Shown: positions 1-10,470 of the stretch, in pieces
How positions within the stretch are numbered: position 1 is the stretch's first letter
Layout of the letters: every line of letters starts with the position of its first letter
NCBI RefSeq assembly: GCF_024868665.1
Contig: NC_079892.1
Location: forward strand, 12,728,140-12,792,139
Length of the DNA: 64,000 nt
Direction: 5' to 3'
DNA from: Triplophysa rosa
Taxonomy: Eukaryota; Chordata; Actinopteri; Cypriniformes; Nemacheilidae
Position numbers and translations under genes: made by a program
The notes under the pieces: model-generated
The model's database searches: none
What the model saw: the letters and a program-made list of their open reading frames with translations, nothing else
Told to the model about the DNA's origin: nothing

Positions 1-947
1 ACAGGCCTACTCAAATGTATCTAACCTAACTATTTTCACTCGTTATTGTCTAAAAAACTTTCAATCAGGAGACGTAATGCTGAGATGCTCCTGCGGAGTG
101 AAGAAGAGGTGGAGTTACAAGACTTCTCAGACAGTTGAAGTGTCCAATGGAGTTAAGAGATTTGCTCTCAAGCTATTTTCAACACTTTAGATTGGTTAAT
201 AATTTGTAAAAATAACAGACCCACATGGGGACTGACCAATAGCATCGATTTGTGAAAAAATATGAAATTGACCAAATTTGGAGATAGGAGGTTTCCGCCC
301 GACAGCGACGATATATATGATGCCTTTGGGTCAAATAACTGTACGTGTATGCGTATAAGAAAGTCTGTATGTTCAGAATAGCATGCTTACATACAATTCA
401 TGCTATTTTTTAGTGTGCGGTATGCATGCTGTGCCTATGTGAATTTTTTGCAGGTATTAAGTACCTGGATGACCTATTACATTTGCCAAAATGTGCAGTA
501 TACAACCAGGTCACAGTGCATGGGATAGTATCCCACAATGCAATGCACTCAGTGACCTTTCATTTCCAGTGTGATGAATAAACAGAATATGATATCAATC
601 ACAAATTTTGACTAGTCCTTGAATTTTAAAGGTATTTATTTATGCAAAAGAAAAGTACAGTATAGTACTAAAAGTACAATATATTCATGTAATGCAGCAA
701 TCATGTTACAACAACATTGCATACTACTGTTTGAAATGTTTATCATTGCATCCTCCACTCATTTCGCATATTAGTTCAAGCAAATAGTTGGTAGGATGCA
801 GCATTTACTACACAGTTAGCAGTTAGCAAGAAAAACTGAGATAGGAAAAAGGGATCTCTTGCCATAAGTGATTTGATTGCTTTTAATGCCCCCTCAGGTT
901 CAATCAAACCATCAAATTAAAGTAATAATGATAATAATAATAACAAC
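1..947. other. AT-rich sequence without a recognised gene
   Basis: I see no convincing reading frame, splice structure or recognised repeat here. The last part (about 920-947) is a short ATAATAATAA-type tract that forms the left flank of the DIRS-like insertion. A matching TAA-rich tract resumes at 4769, so the retrotransposon seems to have landed inside a TAA-rich stretch. Confidence 0.6.
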
Positions 948-995
948 GTCTCGGTTACGGATGTAACCTCGGTTCCCTGATGGAGGGAACGTGAA

Positions 996-1155
996 GTTGT
1001 GTCGAACCGACAGATGGGGTTCGTCCCTGAGAACCAATCGCTTCCGACTTCTTAGAAAAGGCCAATGAAAATTGGCGAATGAAATTTGCATGCCGGACTC
1101 CGCCCCCGGATATCCGGGTATAAAAGGGAGACGGCGTGCCTCATTCATTCACCTT
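996..1155 (+). repeat. DIRS left inverted terminal repeat
   Basis: This stretch is the near-exact reverse complement of 4583-4744, including the shared CCGGATATCCGG palindrome. It carries GGGTATAAAAGGG, a TATA-box-like sequence that could serve as promoter; the same box lies in the opposite orientation in the right repeat. In DIRS elements the outer repeats hold the transcription signals. Confidence 0.85.
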
Positions 1156-1231
1156 AGTTCTGAGGAGCCTGAGACCTCTCACGACTGCTGCAGTGGACAG
1201 CACGTGTTGTGGCAAGGAGGACACAACGTCT

Positions 1232-1308
1232 CGTTCCCTCCATCAGGGAACCGAGGTTACATCCGTAACTGAGACATTCCCTTTCTGTCGGTCTCTCGAC
1301 GTTGTGTC
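1232..1308 (+). repeat. DIRS internal complementary region (ICR)
   Basis: Bases 1232-1275 are the reverse complement of the element's left outer end (948-991), with one visible mismatch. Bases 1276-1308 directly continue as the reverse complement of its right outer end (about 4736-4768). The two ends are thus joined head to head inside the element, as in the DIRS ICR that guides circle formation. This fixes the outer borders of the element at 948 and 4768. Confidence 0.85.
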
Positions 1309-1996
1309 AAACCGACAGATGGGGTTCCTATGGAAAATGCCATAACACTGTGCCCTGTCACAATCTCTAGCGAAGTGACGGTGACGGCCTGGGCGTGTCA
1401 GCCGTGAGCACTACCGCAAAATTGTAACCTACCAGTGGGTAGGTAGGGGGTCCCAGAGCTTTCTTGAAAGGTGGGAAGGCCCCTACCTTCGGCCTCACAG
1501 GCGGCGGCCTTGTTTCTCTAACAGCGAGAAGCCGCCCGGAACCGTAAGGCCACTGGGTAAGCGCTACTTCCTCAAGTGGGGGATGCGCTACAGAGACCAC
1601 TTCCTACCGCAGGGAGGAGTCTAGTGGAGATACCAACATGGTCTCACCGATAGGGGAGAGCTCATGGGAAGAAAGTGCGGATTGAAGGAGTTAACCACGA
1701 GGTGGCGGTCCACCTAAGGAGGTCATGGGTTACCAAGGTGGGAACCAGCATGAGGATACATCAGACGGAACCGCCCTACTGGGGGGTTGCAACGTCTGGT
1801 AGCACTAGGTCCGGTTAGAGCTATGTTGCGAATAACTCTGGAGATACCTGTCCTAAGGGGCAGGGCTGCTCTGCCCAGCCCGCCTGCAGGAGGTGCTTGC
1901 TAGTGATGGATGGAGTGCCTGTTCTTCACCCAGTGGGGGAAGAAGAGAGGCTAGTAGTACGCTGACCCCCTTAGGAGAAAGTCATAGGCGTACACC

Positions 1997-2676
1997 CTAC
2001 CGGCCGCCGGTCTTGCCTGATGCCTGCAAGACTCGAGCCGATACCGGTTTTACGTGGAGGCTGTAGGACCTCACGAAGGTGATGGGTGTAGCCCAACCCG
2101 CAGCTCTGCAGATGTCTGCCAGAGAGGTGCCTCGAGCCAGTGCCCACGAGGAGGCTGTACTCCGTGTGGAGAGAGCTCTCACCCAGTGGGCGTAGGCGAT
2201 CTTAGGACAGGTACGCCAAAGTGACGGCGTCCATGATCCAGTGCACCAATCTCTGTTTGAGACAGCCCTCCCTGCTGATCTCCAAAACAGACAAAGAGCT
2301 GCTCAGAGCTTCTGCGGCTCTGCGTGCGGTCCAAGCAGAGGCGCATTGCGCGTACTGGACACAACACGGATGGGGTTGGGTCTTCCTCCCCGGTGGGGAG
2401 CGCCTGTAAGTTCACCACCTGGTGTCTCGGGGCAGTGGTGGGAACTTTGGGCACGTAGCCGGGCCGGGGTCTCAAGATAGCATGAGAATGACCGGGCCCG
2501 AGTTCTAGGCAATCTGTGGACACGGAGAATGCTTGTAGGTCCGCTACCCTCTTGAGCGTCCTCCCGAGAGTCGTCTTCATCGAAAGTGAGAAAGAGCGGC
2601 ATCTCCGAGGGGGCTCCAGGACCGCATCAAGGTCGTAACCCTGCAGGAAGGCGTCTGCGACCCTGACACGTCTCAA
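1997..2676 (-). pseudogene. DIRS tyrosine recombinase, broken
   Basis: Two overlapping minus-strand frames (2179-2676, then 1997-2182) give recombinase-like sequence. The first holds FLQGYDLDAVLE, a block I know from fish DIRS proteins, and a segment ending in CPVRAMRLCLDR. The second holds STRSTASSWALARGTSLADI followed by CRAAGW and RSYSL, which matches the C-terminal part with the catalytic HxxR and Tyr. The first position of the HxxR-like motif reads Leu here (LSTRS), so that residue is lost. The family integrates circular cDNA by site-specific recombination. The frame change between the parts and the lost residue make it inactive. Confidence 0.75.
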
Positions 2677-2679
2677 CCT

Positions 2680-3610
2680 GCCCGAGAGGGACCCCCGTCC
2701 GTAGAAAGGTCATTGAAGACCAAGGGGTTAGGGTGCGTCGGCAGAAAAGCGTAATCACCATCCGCCTGCTGCCGGTGTGCCACGCTCTCCAGGGAACTCG
2801 ACTCTGTAGCCAGTGTTGGAGGGGTCTCATGTGCATCAACCCGAGGGGTATCACCACCGTCGAGGATGCCATGTGCCCAGGAGCCTCTTCCCGCTGACTG
2901 CTTGAACCCAAGCAGTTCAACACTGACTGAGCGCAGTCGCGCTGTAATGGAGACAGAGTTGAGTTCCATACCAAAAAAGAGGATGCTCCGCACAGAGGAG
3001 AGCTTGCTCTTTTTCGGTTGACCTGTGGTCCCAATCGATCTAGGTGCCGAAGCACTAGGTCCCTGTGTGTACATAACAGATCTCACGAGTGTGTCAAATG
3101 AGCCAGTCGTCGAGATAGTTTAGTACCCGCACACCTCTCTCCCTGAGGGGAGTGAGGGCGGCTTCCACGATCTTCGTGAAGACTCGTGGGGACAGGGACA
3201 GACCAAAGGGGAGGACTCTGTACTAATATGCCTGACCCTCGAAAGCGAACCGTAGGAACGGGCGATGACAAGGGAAAATTGAGACATGAGAGTAAGCGTC
3301 CTTCAGGTCGATTGCCATGAATCCATCTTGACATCTGATAGATGCCAGGATGCGCTTCTGCGTAAGCATCCTGAACGGCAGCTTGAGTAGGTGCCTGTTC
3401 AGGGTACGCAGATCTAGCGATCCCCGCTCTTTTGGGGACGATGAAGTACGGGCTGTAAAACCCATTGAACATCTCGGCTAGAGGGACGAGCACGATCACT
3501 TCCTCACCAGAGGGGTGGAGACCTCGGCCCGAAGCACGGGGCATCCCTGCCTCTGCTGAGGTTAAGAGGATGCCCCGAAACTTGGGCGGGCGTCCGGGGA
3601 GTTGGATCAC
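2680..3610 (-). pseudogene. DIRS reverse transcriptase, frameshifted
   Basis: Minus-strand translation gives the DIRS-type RT in at least three frames. MFNGFYSPYFIVPK lies near 3440-3490, RMLTQKRILASIRCQD and AIDLKDAY near 3290-3390, and RPFLRFAFEGQAY near 3223-3265. The catalytic YLDD box is read from about 3094-3115 (VLNYLDDWL) in another frame. Thumb-like sequence with GMELNS and GHMAS follows at 2700-3060. This enzyme copies element RNA into DNA. Downstream, sequence ending LRTGVPLGQV runs almost directly into the recombinase remnant at about 2680, so the RNase H part is deleted. Confidence 0.8.
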
Positions 3611-4110
3611 GTAGCCGAGACGGACCGTATCCCGTAGTCACCGTGACGGTTTGGGAAGCTCTTGTCAGGCTCCCAGGGACCGACAGGGAGGCTAGGGGTA
3701 CGTTCTGCTTCATCGACCTCCCGGGGGTGGTTCGATGGCTGGCAGTGCGGATCCCTCGCCGTGGGGGGGACCCCCGGAGAGGAGATCGGCTCTGCAGTTT
3801 TACCTGCCTGGCGATGATGTCTGATGATTATCCTCGACATTGGGTCTTTCTGCAACGTCGAGAGAGAGGCAGTGCGGTGCACCGCAACCCAATGCTGGCG
3901 GCCCGGGAAAGCATGGCTGACATTTCGATGTCCGCTTCTGCCTGATCTCAACCCCCTGAGGGAGGGAGCTTCAAGGAATCGTCAGAGTCTGATGCCAGTA
4001 AGTCACCCTCCGATGCTGCAACAACCATCATCACGTACCGTGTCTGATACGTGATTGAGGAATAAGCCGGCGGACCGTCTCATGGGGAATGGTCAGACGA
4101 GCAAGACGAG
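3607..4110 (-). pseudogene. DIRS gag remnant
   Basis: The minus strand encodes EMSAMLSRA near 3915-3940, shared with the second DIRS-like copy at 63.7 kb. The second copy then continues through a PEVHEEL block, which is absent here; instead the sequence runs through unrelated frames to the RT start at about 3610. Most of gag therefore seems deleted. Gag is the structural nucleic-acid-binding protein of the element. The ends of this remnant are approximate. Confidence 0.5.
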
Positions 4111-4582
4111 GTGCGAACGGTCCGCGAGCCAGTGGCTGACGGATTAGCGCTCACAGTAATCCTCATATCACCCTCGCTGCTCGCTGTAGTGGGCGGCAGG
4201 GCCGTAGTCCTGCCGTCACGGAACGGGAAGCAGACAAGGTGGTGGCTGAGTCCCGTGGGAACACAGCCACCCGTGACGCAACGTCTGAATCGTCAACCGC
4301 CCGCAATGCGGGCAGGACGTATCCACAACATCTGCCCCAGCGTACTGGAAGCAGACATCGTGTCCGTCCCCCTCCTCGATGAGTGTGTTGCACCCACGAG
4401 AACAGCGGGACATGCCACGCTGGAGAAATTTGCTCTTTTAGAGAAAAAACTCGAACACTTCTGGAACCGCCGAGACGCCCAGGGGAAGTCGCTGCAGGAA
4501 GGGACAGTCCGCTGCACCACGTCGTAGAGCCGGCAGTCTTGTAGCGAAGTCTGTTGATCATGAGCGAAGGCTTCGAAGAACA

Positions 4583-4744
4583 AAAGGTGAATGAATGAGG
4601 CACGCCGTCTCCCTTTTATACCCGGATATCCGGGGGCAGAGTCCGGCATGCAAATTTCATTCGCCAATTTTCATTGGCCTTTTCTAAGAAGTCAGAAGCG
4701 ATTGGTTCTCAGGGACGAACCCCATCTGTCGGTTCGACACAACG
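4583..4744 (-). repeat. DIRS right inverted terminal repeat
   Basis: This is the reverse complement of 996-1155, with the TATA-like box now reading CCCTTTTATACCC on the plus strand. Since the coding strand is minus, this repeat lies at the 5' side of the element and would hold the promoter for the sense transcript. Few differences separate the arms by eye, so the insertion is not very old. Confidence 0.85.
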
Positions 4745-4768
4745 TCGAGAGACCGACAGAAAGGGAAT

Positions 4769-4872
4769 AATAGTTATAATAACAACAACGATTATAAAAA
4801 TGTAATGAATAATAATAATATTGACAATAGACGATAATATAATAATAATAATAATAAAAGTACTTATTATTA
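4769..4872. repeat. TAA/AATAAT-rich tract
   Basis: An AT-only tract rich in TAA and AATAAT units separates the DIRS element from the GGGGCCAAGCCCC element. A similar tract lies at 6305-6400 beyond the other end of that element, which suggests such tracts are its preferred or self-carried surroundings. Confidence 0.7.
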
Positions 4873-5603
4873 GGGGCCAAGCCCCAAAGGGAACCCACTG
4901 ATCCACAGTAATTCTACTCAGCACATGTCATGCACTCCTCAAGCTCATTACATTCCAGTAGAAGACTCCGCCCATTACAGTAGTGGCCATCCTGAAAAGT
5001 ACAGTATTTTTTCGCTACTGGTCCTAGAAATTGGGACAGATTGTCATGAAAATTGGCTCAGATTATCTTTGGACTGAGCTAGAAAGAATTGCGAATTTCG
5101 TTTTTATTCAAAACTTATGAGGTCGCAAACTTTTCAAAGTTGACCCAAAAATGTATTGGAGTAATGTATTCTTCGATCTATTGGCACGAGACTTTATACG
5201 CTTCATCGACACCTAGGACTGGGGGTCCTTGCCAAAATGGGGAACAGCGCCACTTATGGGTCGCGAGATTTGAAAAATGGCTCGTGATTTCTGTGTCTAC
5301 GGATTCCTCGTGCCGTGCCGGATCGGGTGAGTACGATTATGTCGCTATTGGATAATCGGCCCTTCCGCCATTTTGAAATTTGTCATAAATTGCAATATCT
5401 TTTAAAACGCGTGATGTATCGGCACCAAATTTTTTAAGTATTATTGAATTAGTGTCCCGAACGTGTCTGCGATGCTAAAAGACAGCGCCACCTAGCGTTC
5501 TCGTATTGAACTTTTCTGAGTAACGTTTTGTGCACCACTATGCAAAATGGTCTTCTTGAGTTCATTCCCACCTATTCCTCCGTTTCTGTGATAAAAGTAC
5601 AAG

Positions 5604-5640
5604 AAGTCGCCGGTTCGAATCCAGTGTGGAGCGTGTTGGG
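5604..5640 (+). repeat. tRNA-like B box, module 1
   Basis: GGTTCGAATCC at 5612-5622 matches the RNA polymerase III B box exactly and is followed by AGTGTGGAGCG. No good A box lies upstream at the right spacing, so this module is probably a truncated copy of the ones at 5925 and 6108. Confidence 0.5.
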
Positions 5641-5921
5641 TGTTTTTGTGTAGAGTCTGCGCTTTGTTCTTGCCTGTTCTTACTTCTTCGACCGTGCCTG
5701 TGACATTGTCTTTTTTCATAATAAAGTAACTTTAATGTATATGACATGTGGTGCATTAATATAGGAAATGTGTGCCGTGACTTTATGCTCACTTACGTTA
5801 CCTGTTTTCATGTAAATTGAACTTCTGTTATTTTTGGTCTGTACTGCACCTACGGTGAATGACTCGTGTCGCTACTTGCATCTCTAACATGTCTCCTCAG
5901 GATCTCTGACACTTTGTACAA

Positions 5922-5994
5922 GCTCGGTGGCGCAAGTTTGTTGAACCGCAAGCGTGGTGTCTCAGAGACTGTGGGTTCGAATCCCTCCTAGTGC
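5922..5994 (+). repeat. tRNA-like module 2 with A- and B-box-like parts
   Basis: GGTGGCGCAAGTTTG resembles an A box and GGTTCGAATCC at 5974-5984 is a perfect B box about 45 bases later. Length and layout resemble a degenerate class II or intron-bearing tRNA-derived sequence. The stems do not pair well enough for a functional tRNA. Confidence 0.45.
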
Positions 5995-6107
5995 GTTTGT
6001 TGTACTTGTGGATGAAGTCACCAATTTGATTTCATTCTCACCTACTGTTAATAACATTTTGTTCCTCATGCGGGTCTTAATGTGTCTTAATAACACTCAT
6101 TCTCGTG

Positions 6108-6175
6108 AGTGGCGCAACCCGACGGGTCAGTGGCCTCGAGTCTTTGAGGTCGTGGGTTCGAATCCAGTGTGGAGT
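6108..6175 (+). repeat. tRNA-like module 3
   Basis: A GTGGCGCAACCCGACGGG stretch is followed by the exact B box GGTTCGAATCC at 6155-6165. The downstream sequence (AGTGTGGAGTG, then GTTTTTGTGTAGAGT) repeats the sequence after module 1. The module is part of an internal tandem duplication and not a free tRNA gene. Confidence 0.45.
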
Positions 6176-6410
6176 GTTTTTGTGTAGAGTATGTCCTTCG
6201 TTCTTGCCATTTTTCACGTGCGTTCCGTTTATGCTGGTTTTTCGATCTCTTGGCTCTGCATTACGCTTGTGGCGCGCCTTCGGGGGCTTGGCCCCGTGGT
6301 GCTGCTTTCAGCTCTTGTTATTATTAGTATTGTTATTATTGTTACATTAATAATAATAACAATAGATAATAATAATAATAATAATATTGTTTTTATTATT
6401 AATTAAAAAT

Positions 6411-7101
6411 GCATAGAAAAACGTTCACAGGAAATAAAGCAAACATTGACTAAGAGTTTTATAAGTTATTAATTTCTTGCTCCTCTCTTGTGTTTGACAC
6501 AGCGGTCATTCTCCTGAGACTTGACTCTATAAGCTTGGTATTTTTGTTCAATTTTTTGCCAAGCCTCCTTAAATTCTTCTAAACTGAGCTTCAGTTTACA
6601 CAGTAGTACAACTATTGTATGTTTTTAATAGATCTTTAATAGATCACATTTGGCCAGGTCTGTATATTACTGTACATTTTTTGTGTTCATTATAATCCAC
6701 AGGATTAGAATAAGAGAAGCCCTCAGAAAAACTGTTGAAGACACATTCCAGCTACCTTATCAACACAACACTGTAAACACATCAGTCTACACACTGTACA
6801 ACGTAAGGTCAGATATCAGCACCGCTGAGCGTGGGTCATTAAAAATACTCACGCTGTTCTGTATCGCTCGGCTGTAACTTCATGTTGGCTGGCACTTGCT
6901 GCTGTGTGGGAGAGAAATGTATGTGGCATAGTGCAGAAAACAAATCTTTTGATACAAAACTACCCAAACCACCAGTAAGAGGACAAAATATGCGGCTTCT
7001 GAACATATTTGATGGTGCTTGATCTAAGCAAAATATCAGTATTTATGTACAGGGGTTCATAATAAGGGGACATACTATAAATTTCATCATCTTCACACTA
7101 A
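6411..7101. other. No recognised gene
   Basis: I see only short chance reading frames and no recognised repeat in this unique-looking stretch. Confidence 0.5.
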
Positions 7102-7105
7102 TTAA

Positions 7106-7494
7106 AGTCCCCGTGAACCGGAAGTTGCGATTGTTTTTACTTCCATATTCTGACACATTTTCGAGTGAAGAGGAATTTCAAATGAGAAAATTAGTGGGCG
7201 TGGCTTGCGTTTTTCACTGCGAATTGATTGGATGTATAAAAACAGCCGTTGCATTTTAAAATGAAACTGGCAGCAGACTGACAGTTGAAGGGGAGGAGTT
7301 AACGGATGCTCTGCCCAAACCGTTTACTTTACGTCATTTATGATGGATAGTCATTTCAGGGCGGAAGTGCATTTTCAGATTATAATTGAAGATTATGAGG
7401 GTACATCAATTTAAAAAAGAAAATGACCCACATTGATAAGATATTCATTACAAATATTTAATAAAAAATAAAAATAAATAATTTCACTGGGACT
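7106..7494. mobile_element. TTAA-bounded MITE
   Basis: A 389-bp unit begins AGTCCCCGTGAA and ends with the complement of AGTCCCAGTGAA, and TTAA lies on both sides (7102-7105 and 7495-7498). A TTAA target duplication is typical of piggyBac and Kolobok transposons. It has no coding capacity. It contains a short stretch typical of fish MITEs (GGGCGTGGCTTG). Confidence 0.75.
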
Positions 7495-8100
7495 TTAAAC
7501 GCAACTTGCCACAGAAATACTCACATGGGATAAATATTCATATTTTAAAACATCTGTCAAGCTTCAATTTTTGGCATAAAAGTTTAATAAGTGTTGTTTC
7601 AAAACTTGAAACAGCTATTGTAAAATGCTTACAAATTTCTCTTTAGTTCAACACATATTTCTGTCATCTGAACACAGAGCAAACTGTGCCGGGCACGACT
7701 AAGGTCATGAATATTAATTATGTATTGTGACTTTAGCCCACACTGATTGGCTGAAAGGCAGACATTGTTATAGGGGAGCTCTAATCATGGTAAAATTACC
7801 AGTTAGCATTTGTGCATCTGTTTGTCCACTGTCAAAGCAACATTGTATCAATATAACATTGTATCACTGTTACAAACGTATCGAAGGGGTGGTGCAACGG
7901 TGTGTCATGCATTCTGACTTCTTTACAATGTTAAACGTGCTGTCTTCTCATGCTTAACATGGTCAACTTGTCAAAAAACAAGTTGGGCGTATTACGTAGT
8001 ATTTTTGTGCTCGATACACTCCCCCAGCGATCGTACAGGTTTTGGAAAGATTTTTTAGAACATATAAAACTGTTTCGTAACAATTTTTCTTAGTCCCTTA

Positions 8101-8355
8101 ATGGACAATTCTACCGGAAAAGCACGCAGCAGCAAGGAGAGCACGAGAAGGAGCATGCGCAGACGTCACTCTCACTTGTGTGCAGGAGAGAGAGACAGAG
8201 CAAACGTTCGCGAAGTTCAGGTGTTTGTTTGTTCACTGCATTTGGGTGATGAATGTTATATAAACGGTGGATATAACGCTGGATTTGGAGATCGTTTGAA
8301 ACTGATATATAGAGCCGTACCAGCGCTAAAAGATGCCAGACATGAACCGCACGCG
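8101..8355 (+). pseudogene. THAP-like exon fragment
   Basis: The open frame from 8101 contains FVCSLHLGDECYINGGYN, GFGDRLKL and RAVPALKD. The C-x2-H spacing and the AVP motif resemble the second half of a THAP zinc finger, a DNA-binding domain found in fish P-element, Kolobok and ISL2EU transposases as well as host proteins. The frame runs to GCG|GTGAGT, a strong splice donor at 8355/8356, after exactly 85 codons. The N-terminal C2 half of the finger is not visible, so the unit is truncated or its start lies in another exon. It is probably transposon-derived; a host THAP exon is less likely. Confidence 0.45.
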
Positions 8356-8947
8356 GTGAGTGAAACTGATGTCTGTGTTTAGTTGGCAATGGGTGCGCAT
8401 GTGCTTTAGTTCAGCCTACCCCTCCCCCCCGCACGCGCCGTATGCTTTTGGAAAATCATACAGCTGTATCTGTCTTTTATAAATGTGATCAAACTAAATA
8501 CTCTTCGAAGATACGATGTATGCAATACTACTCTATAGGTACTCAAGTTTAATATGAGATTGGCAGAAACTGCGTGTGTTAGGGCCGCTTTAACAGCTGC
8601 AACTTTAACAGTTGCGCTTTAACAGCTACAACACTGTTTAAGCATGTTGAAATCTGTTCAAAAACATTTTAGGCAGATAAAAGGCAGAAATGCATGTTGA
8701 CAGTCAAATGTGCTTATAAACATCTCCATCTAACTTAAAACACAAAATTGTTTCTCAGTCAATTTTACCAGCATGAAATCAGTATTAATCCATTACATCT
8801 AATATTCAACTTTTCAGTAAGTTTGTATTTATTTTGCCTGATATACTTGATACAGTTATCCCCTTATAAAATCAAGCACTGTTTACTTTATTTGTGTTTT
8901 GTTTACTCAAACAATTACCTCAAACATGAAAAGAAACATTTAGTTAA

Positions 8948-9460
8948 AGTGGAAGTTCACCCAAAAATCAACTTTGTGTGATTTTTTTACTCACCCACAT
9001 GACGTTAAACATGTTTAGAGAACTTCCGGCATCTTCGGAGCACAAATAGAGATATTTAGGTGACTTCCGAGAGATTTCCAGGCCTCCTCATAGACATAAT
9101 GGTGTCAGTTTTTGCCAAGGTCCAGAAAAGTACTAAAGACATCGTTAAATTGGTCCATCTGCGCATAGTGGCTCAGTTGAATTTTTTTGAAGCGACGAGA
9201 ATACTTTATGTGCGAAAAACAAACCAAAATACCGACTTTAATCGATATATTCTCCTCGGTTTTGTCAGTGTATGGGGCGCGTTCACGAGAGCACTTCTTC
9301 TTCGTCTTCTTGGACGAGAGCACTTCAAAAGTAGACAGGTTTGTGCGCCGAATGCCGCATGGGGCTTCCCCTATTGGATGCCGGCGCTCTGACTCGCAAC
9401 GCGGAAGCGCAACTCTGTGTTTACATGCAGAAGACGAAGAAGTGCTCTCGTGAACGCGCG
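8948..9460. repeat. AGTTCACCC-type repeat with internal foldback
   Basis: TTAA at 8944 is followed by AGTGGAAGTTCACCCAAAAA, the start of a very common fish MITE family. Its usual mirror end is not seen. Inside, 9277-9310 (GCGCGTTCACGAGAGCACTT...) pairs with 9429-9459 as an inverted repeat of about 31 bp with one 3-base difference. The intervening 118 bases carry another GACGAGAGCACTTC copy. ORFs here are incidental. Confidence 0.55.
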
Positions 9461-10135
9461 CCAGAAAACACTGTTGTTTTCTCTGATTTCTATCCCTAGC
9501 CCTCTACAGTATGTACATTAGTTTATGTAGGAAGAATAAAACTACCTGCTTTATTGCCATAGCACACACCACATAACTACAAATCTAGAAAATTTGAGAA
9601 TTGTGAGTATAGACAACTAAATTTGATATTCCGAGAACCCTACACTTGTCTTTTATGAACTCGACATAAAAAGAGAATTATTTATTCTATATCTCACCAG
9701 GAGTGTTACTGAATTTGCCAGAAAATCAGTCCATGTGTGAAAGAAATTTATTCAAGCCACATATTCTTGCAACCGGCCTGCTCTTTTTCCACACGGACGA
9801 TTGCAAATGGCGAAAATGTATGCTGGTGTCACACAAGTACAAAATTTAGAAGACAAATCGCAGTTAAATAAGACCTCTTGCATAAAACCATCAAAAGGAA
9901 GTGCTTTCTAAAAAAAACTTTAATTCATGAGAATAATGTTGGCGGTAGAAGAGCCGGCCTCAATGACATAGTCGAGTCCTGATCTCTACAGAGGCACCGA
10001 GATGAATGAAGCTTTTTGGCCGCGAGCAGGAAAAGATCTGCGGTCGAGGTCTTTTCCTCTATTAATATTCAAAGGCGTGTAATTACAAGGCATTACCCGG
10101 CCCCAGCGGTGATAGCAGGGTTAAAATCTGTGCGT
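9461..10135. other. No recognised gene; possible conserved noncoding DNA
   Basis: No coding signal or repeat family is recognised. About 9940-10130 is more GC-rich than its surroundings and has no repeat signature, so it could be conserved noncoding DNA. That is a guess from base composition only. Confidence 0.3.
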
Positions 10136-10139
10136 GTGC

Positions 10140-10470
10140 GTATAATGGAATGTACTACAGACCACAGCCAGGGAGACATCCAATGAACGTAACTTTTAAT
10201 GGTAGAACTCAAACAAACCAAGATTATCCAGAAACCGCCAAGTACCACATTAAAGAAAACGCCATATTACATGTAGACCAGACAATGAATGAAAACACAG
10301 GTAGAGTATAAATAGAGAGTCCAGGCGATGAAGTAAATGCTGGCAGGTGCAGTGATAACAAATGAGGGACTGGTGAGGGAACGTGGAGGATTGTGGGAAG
10401 TGAAGTCCTTGGGGAAAACACGGGGAGAAACAGAGGGAACCGTGACTGTGTGAGCAGTTACCATCATCAG
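10140..10470 (-). repeat. LTR-like dispersed fragment
   Basis: Read on the minus strand, it has the layout of the LTR-like units at 16740-17021 and 36140: C/T-rich start, CCTCACCAGTCCCTCATTTG, a TATTTATAC box, then CATTAAAAG near the end. I do not see clean TG...CA ends or a target duplication. It probably derives from a fish LTR element, but could be a related SINE-like repeat. Confidence 0.35.

Larger units (their letters stand above)
948..4768 (-). mobile_element. DIRS-like tyrosine-recombinase retrotransposon, degenerate
   Basis: DIRS elements are retrotransposons that use a tyrosine recombinase instead of an integrase. They carry inverted terminal repeats and an internal complementary region (ICR) holding the complements of both outer ends. 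All of this is visible: inverted terminal repeats (996-1155 against 4583-4744), an ICR at 1232-1308 whose halves match the complements of the left end (from 948) and right end (to 4768), and on the minus strand, from right to left, a gag remnant, a reverse transcriptase with a YLDD motif, and a tyrosine-recombinase remnant. Frames change repeatedly, and two stretches are missing: most of gag, and the region between the RT thumb and the recombinase where RNase H and methylase-like domains usually lie. The flanks are TAA-rich and no target duplication is evident, as expected for DIRS. The copy cannot encode working proteins. Confidence 0.88.
4873..6295. mobile_element. Nonautonomous element with GGGGCCAAGCCCC inverted ends
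   Basis: The outer 13 bases are perfect inverted repeats (GGGGCCAAGCCCC at 4873 and its complement ending at 6295), bordered on both sides by TAA-rich sequence. I know this end sequence from abundant cyprinid repeats but cannot name the superfamily. The interior has no transposase. Its right half is built from related modules containing a tRNA-like B box, followed by a shared stretch with GTTTTTGTGTAGAGT (about 5641 and 6176). Reading frames inside are short and look accidental. Confidence 0.65.

Noticed and set aside
1367..1600. Minus-strand ORF in the DIRS 3' region
   Set aside because: It lies downstream of the recombinase remnant and shows no similarity to DIRS proteins that I recognise.
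5922..5994. Functional tRNA gene
   Set aside because: The B box is perfect but stems and anticodon arm do not fold plausibly by eye, and sister copies lie within the same element.
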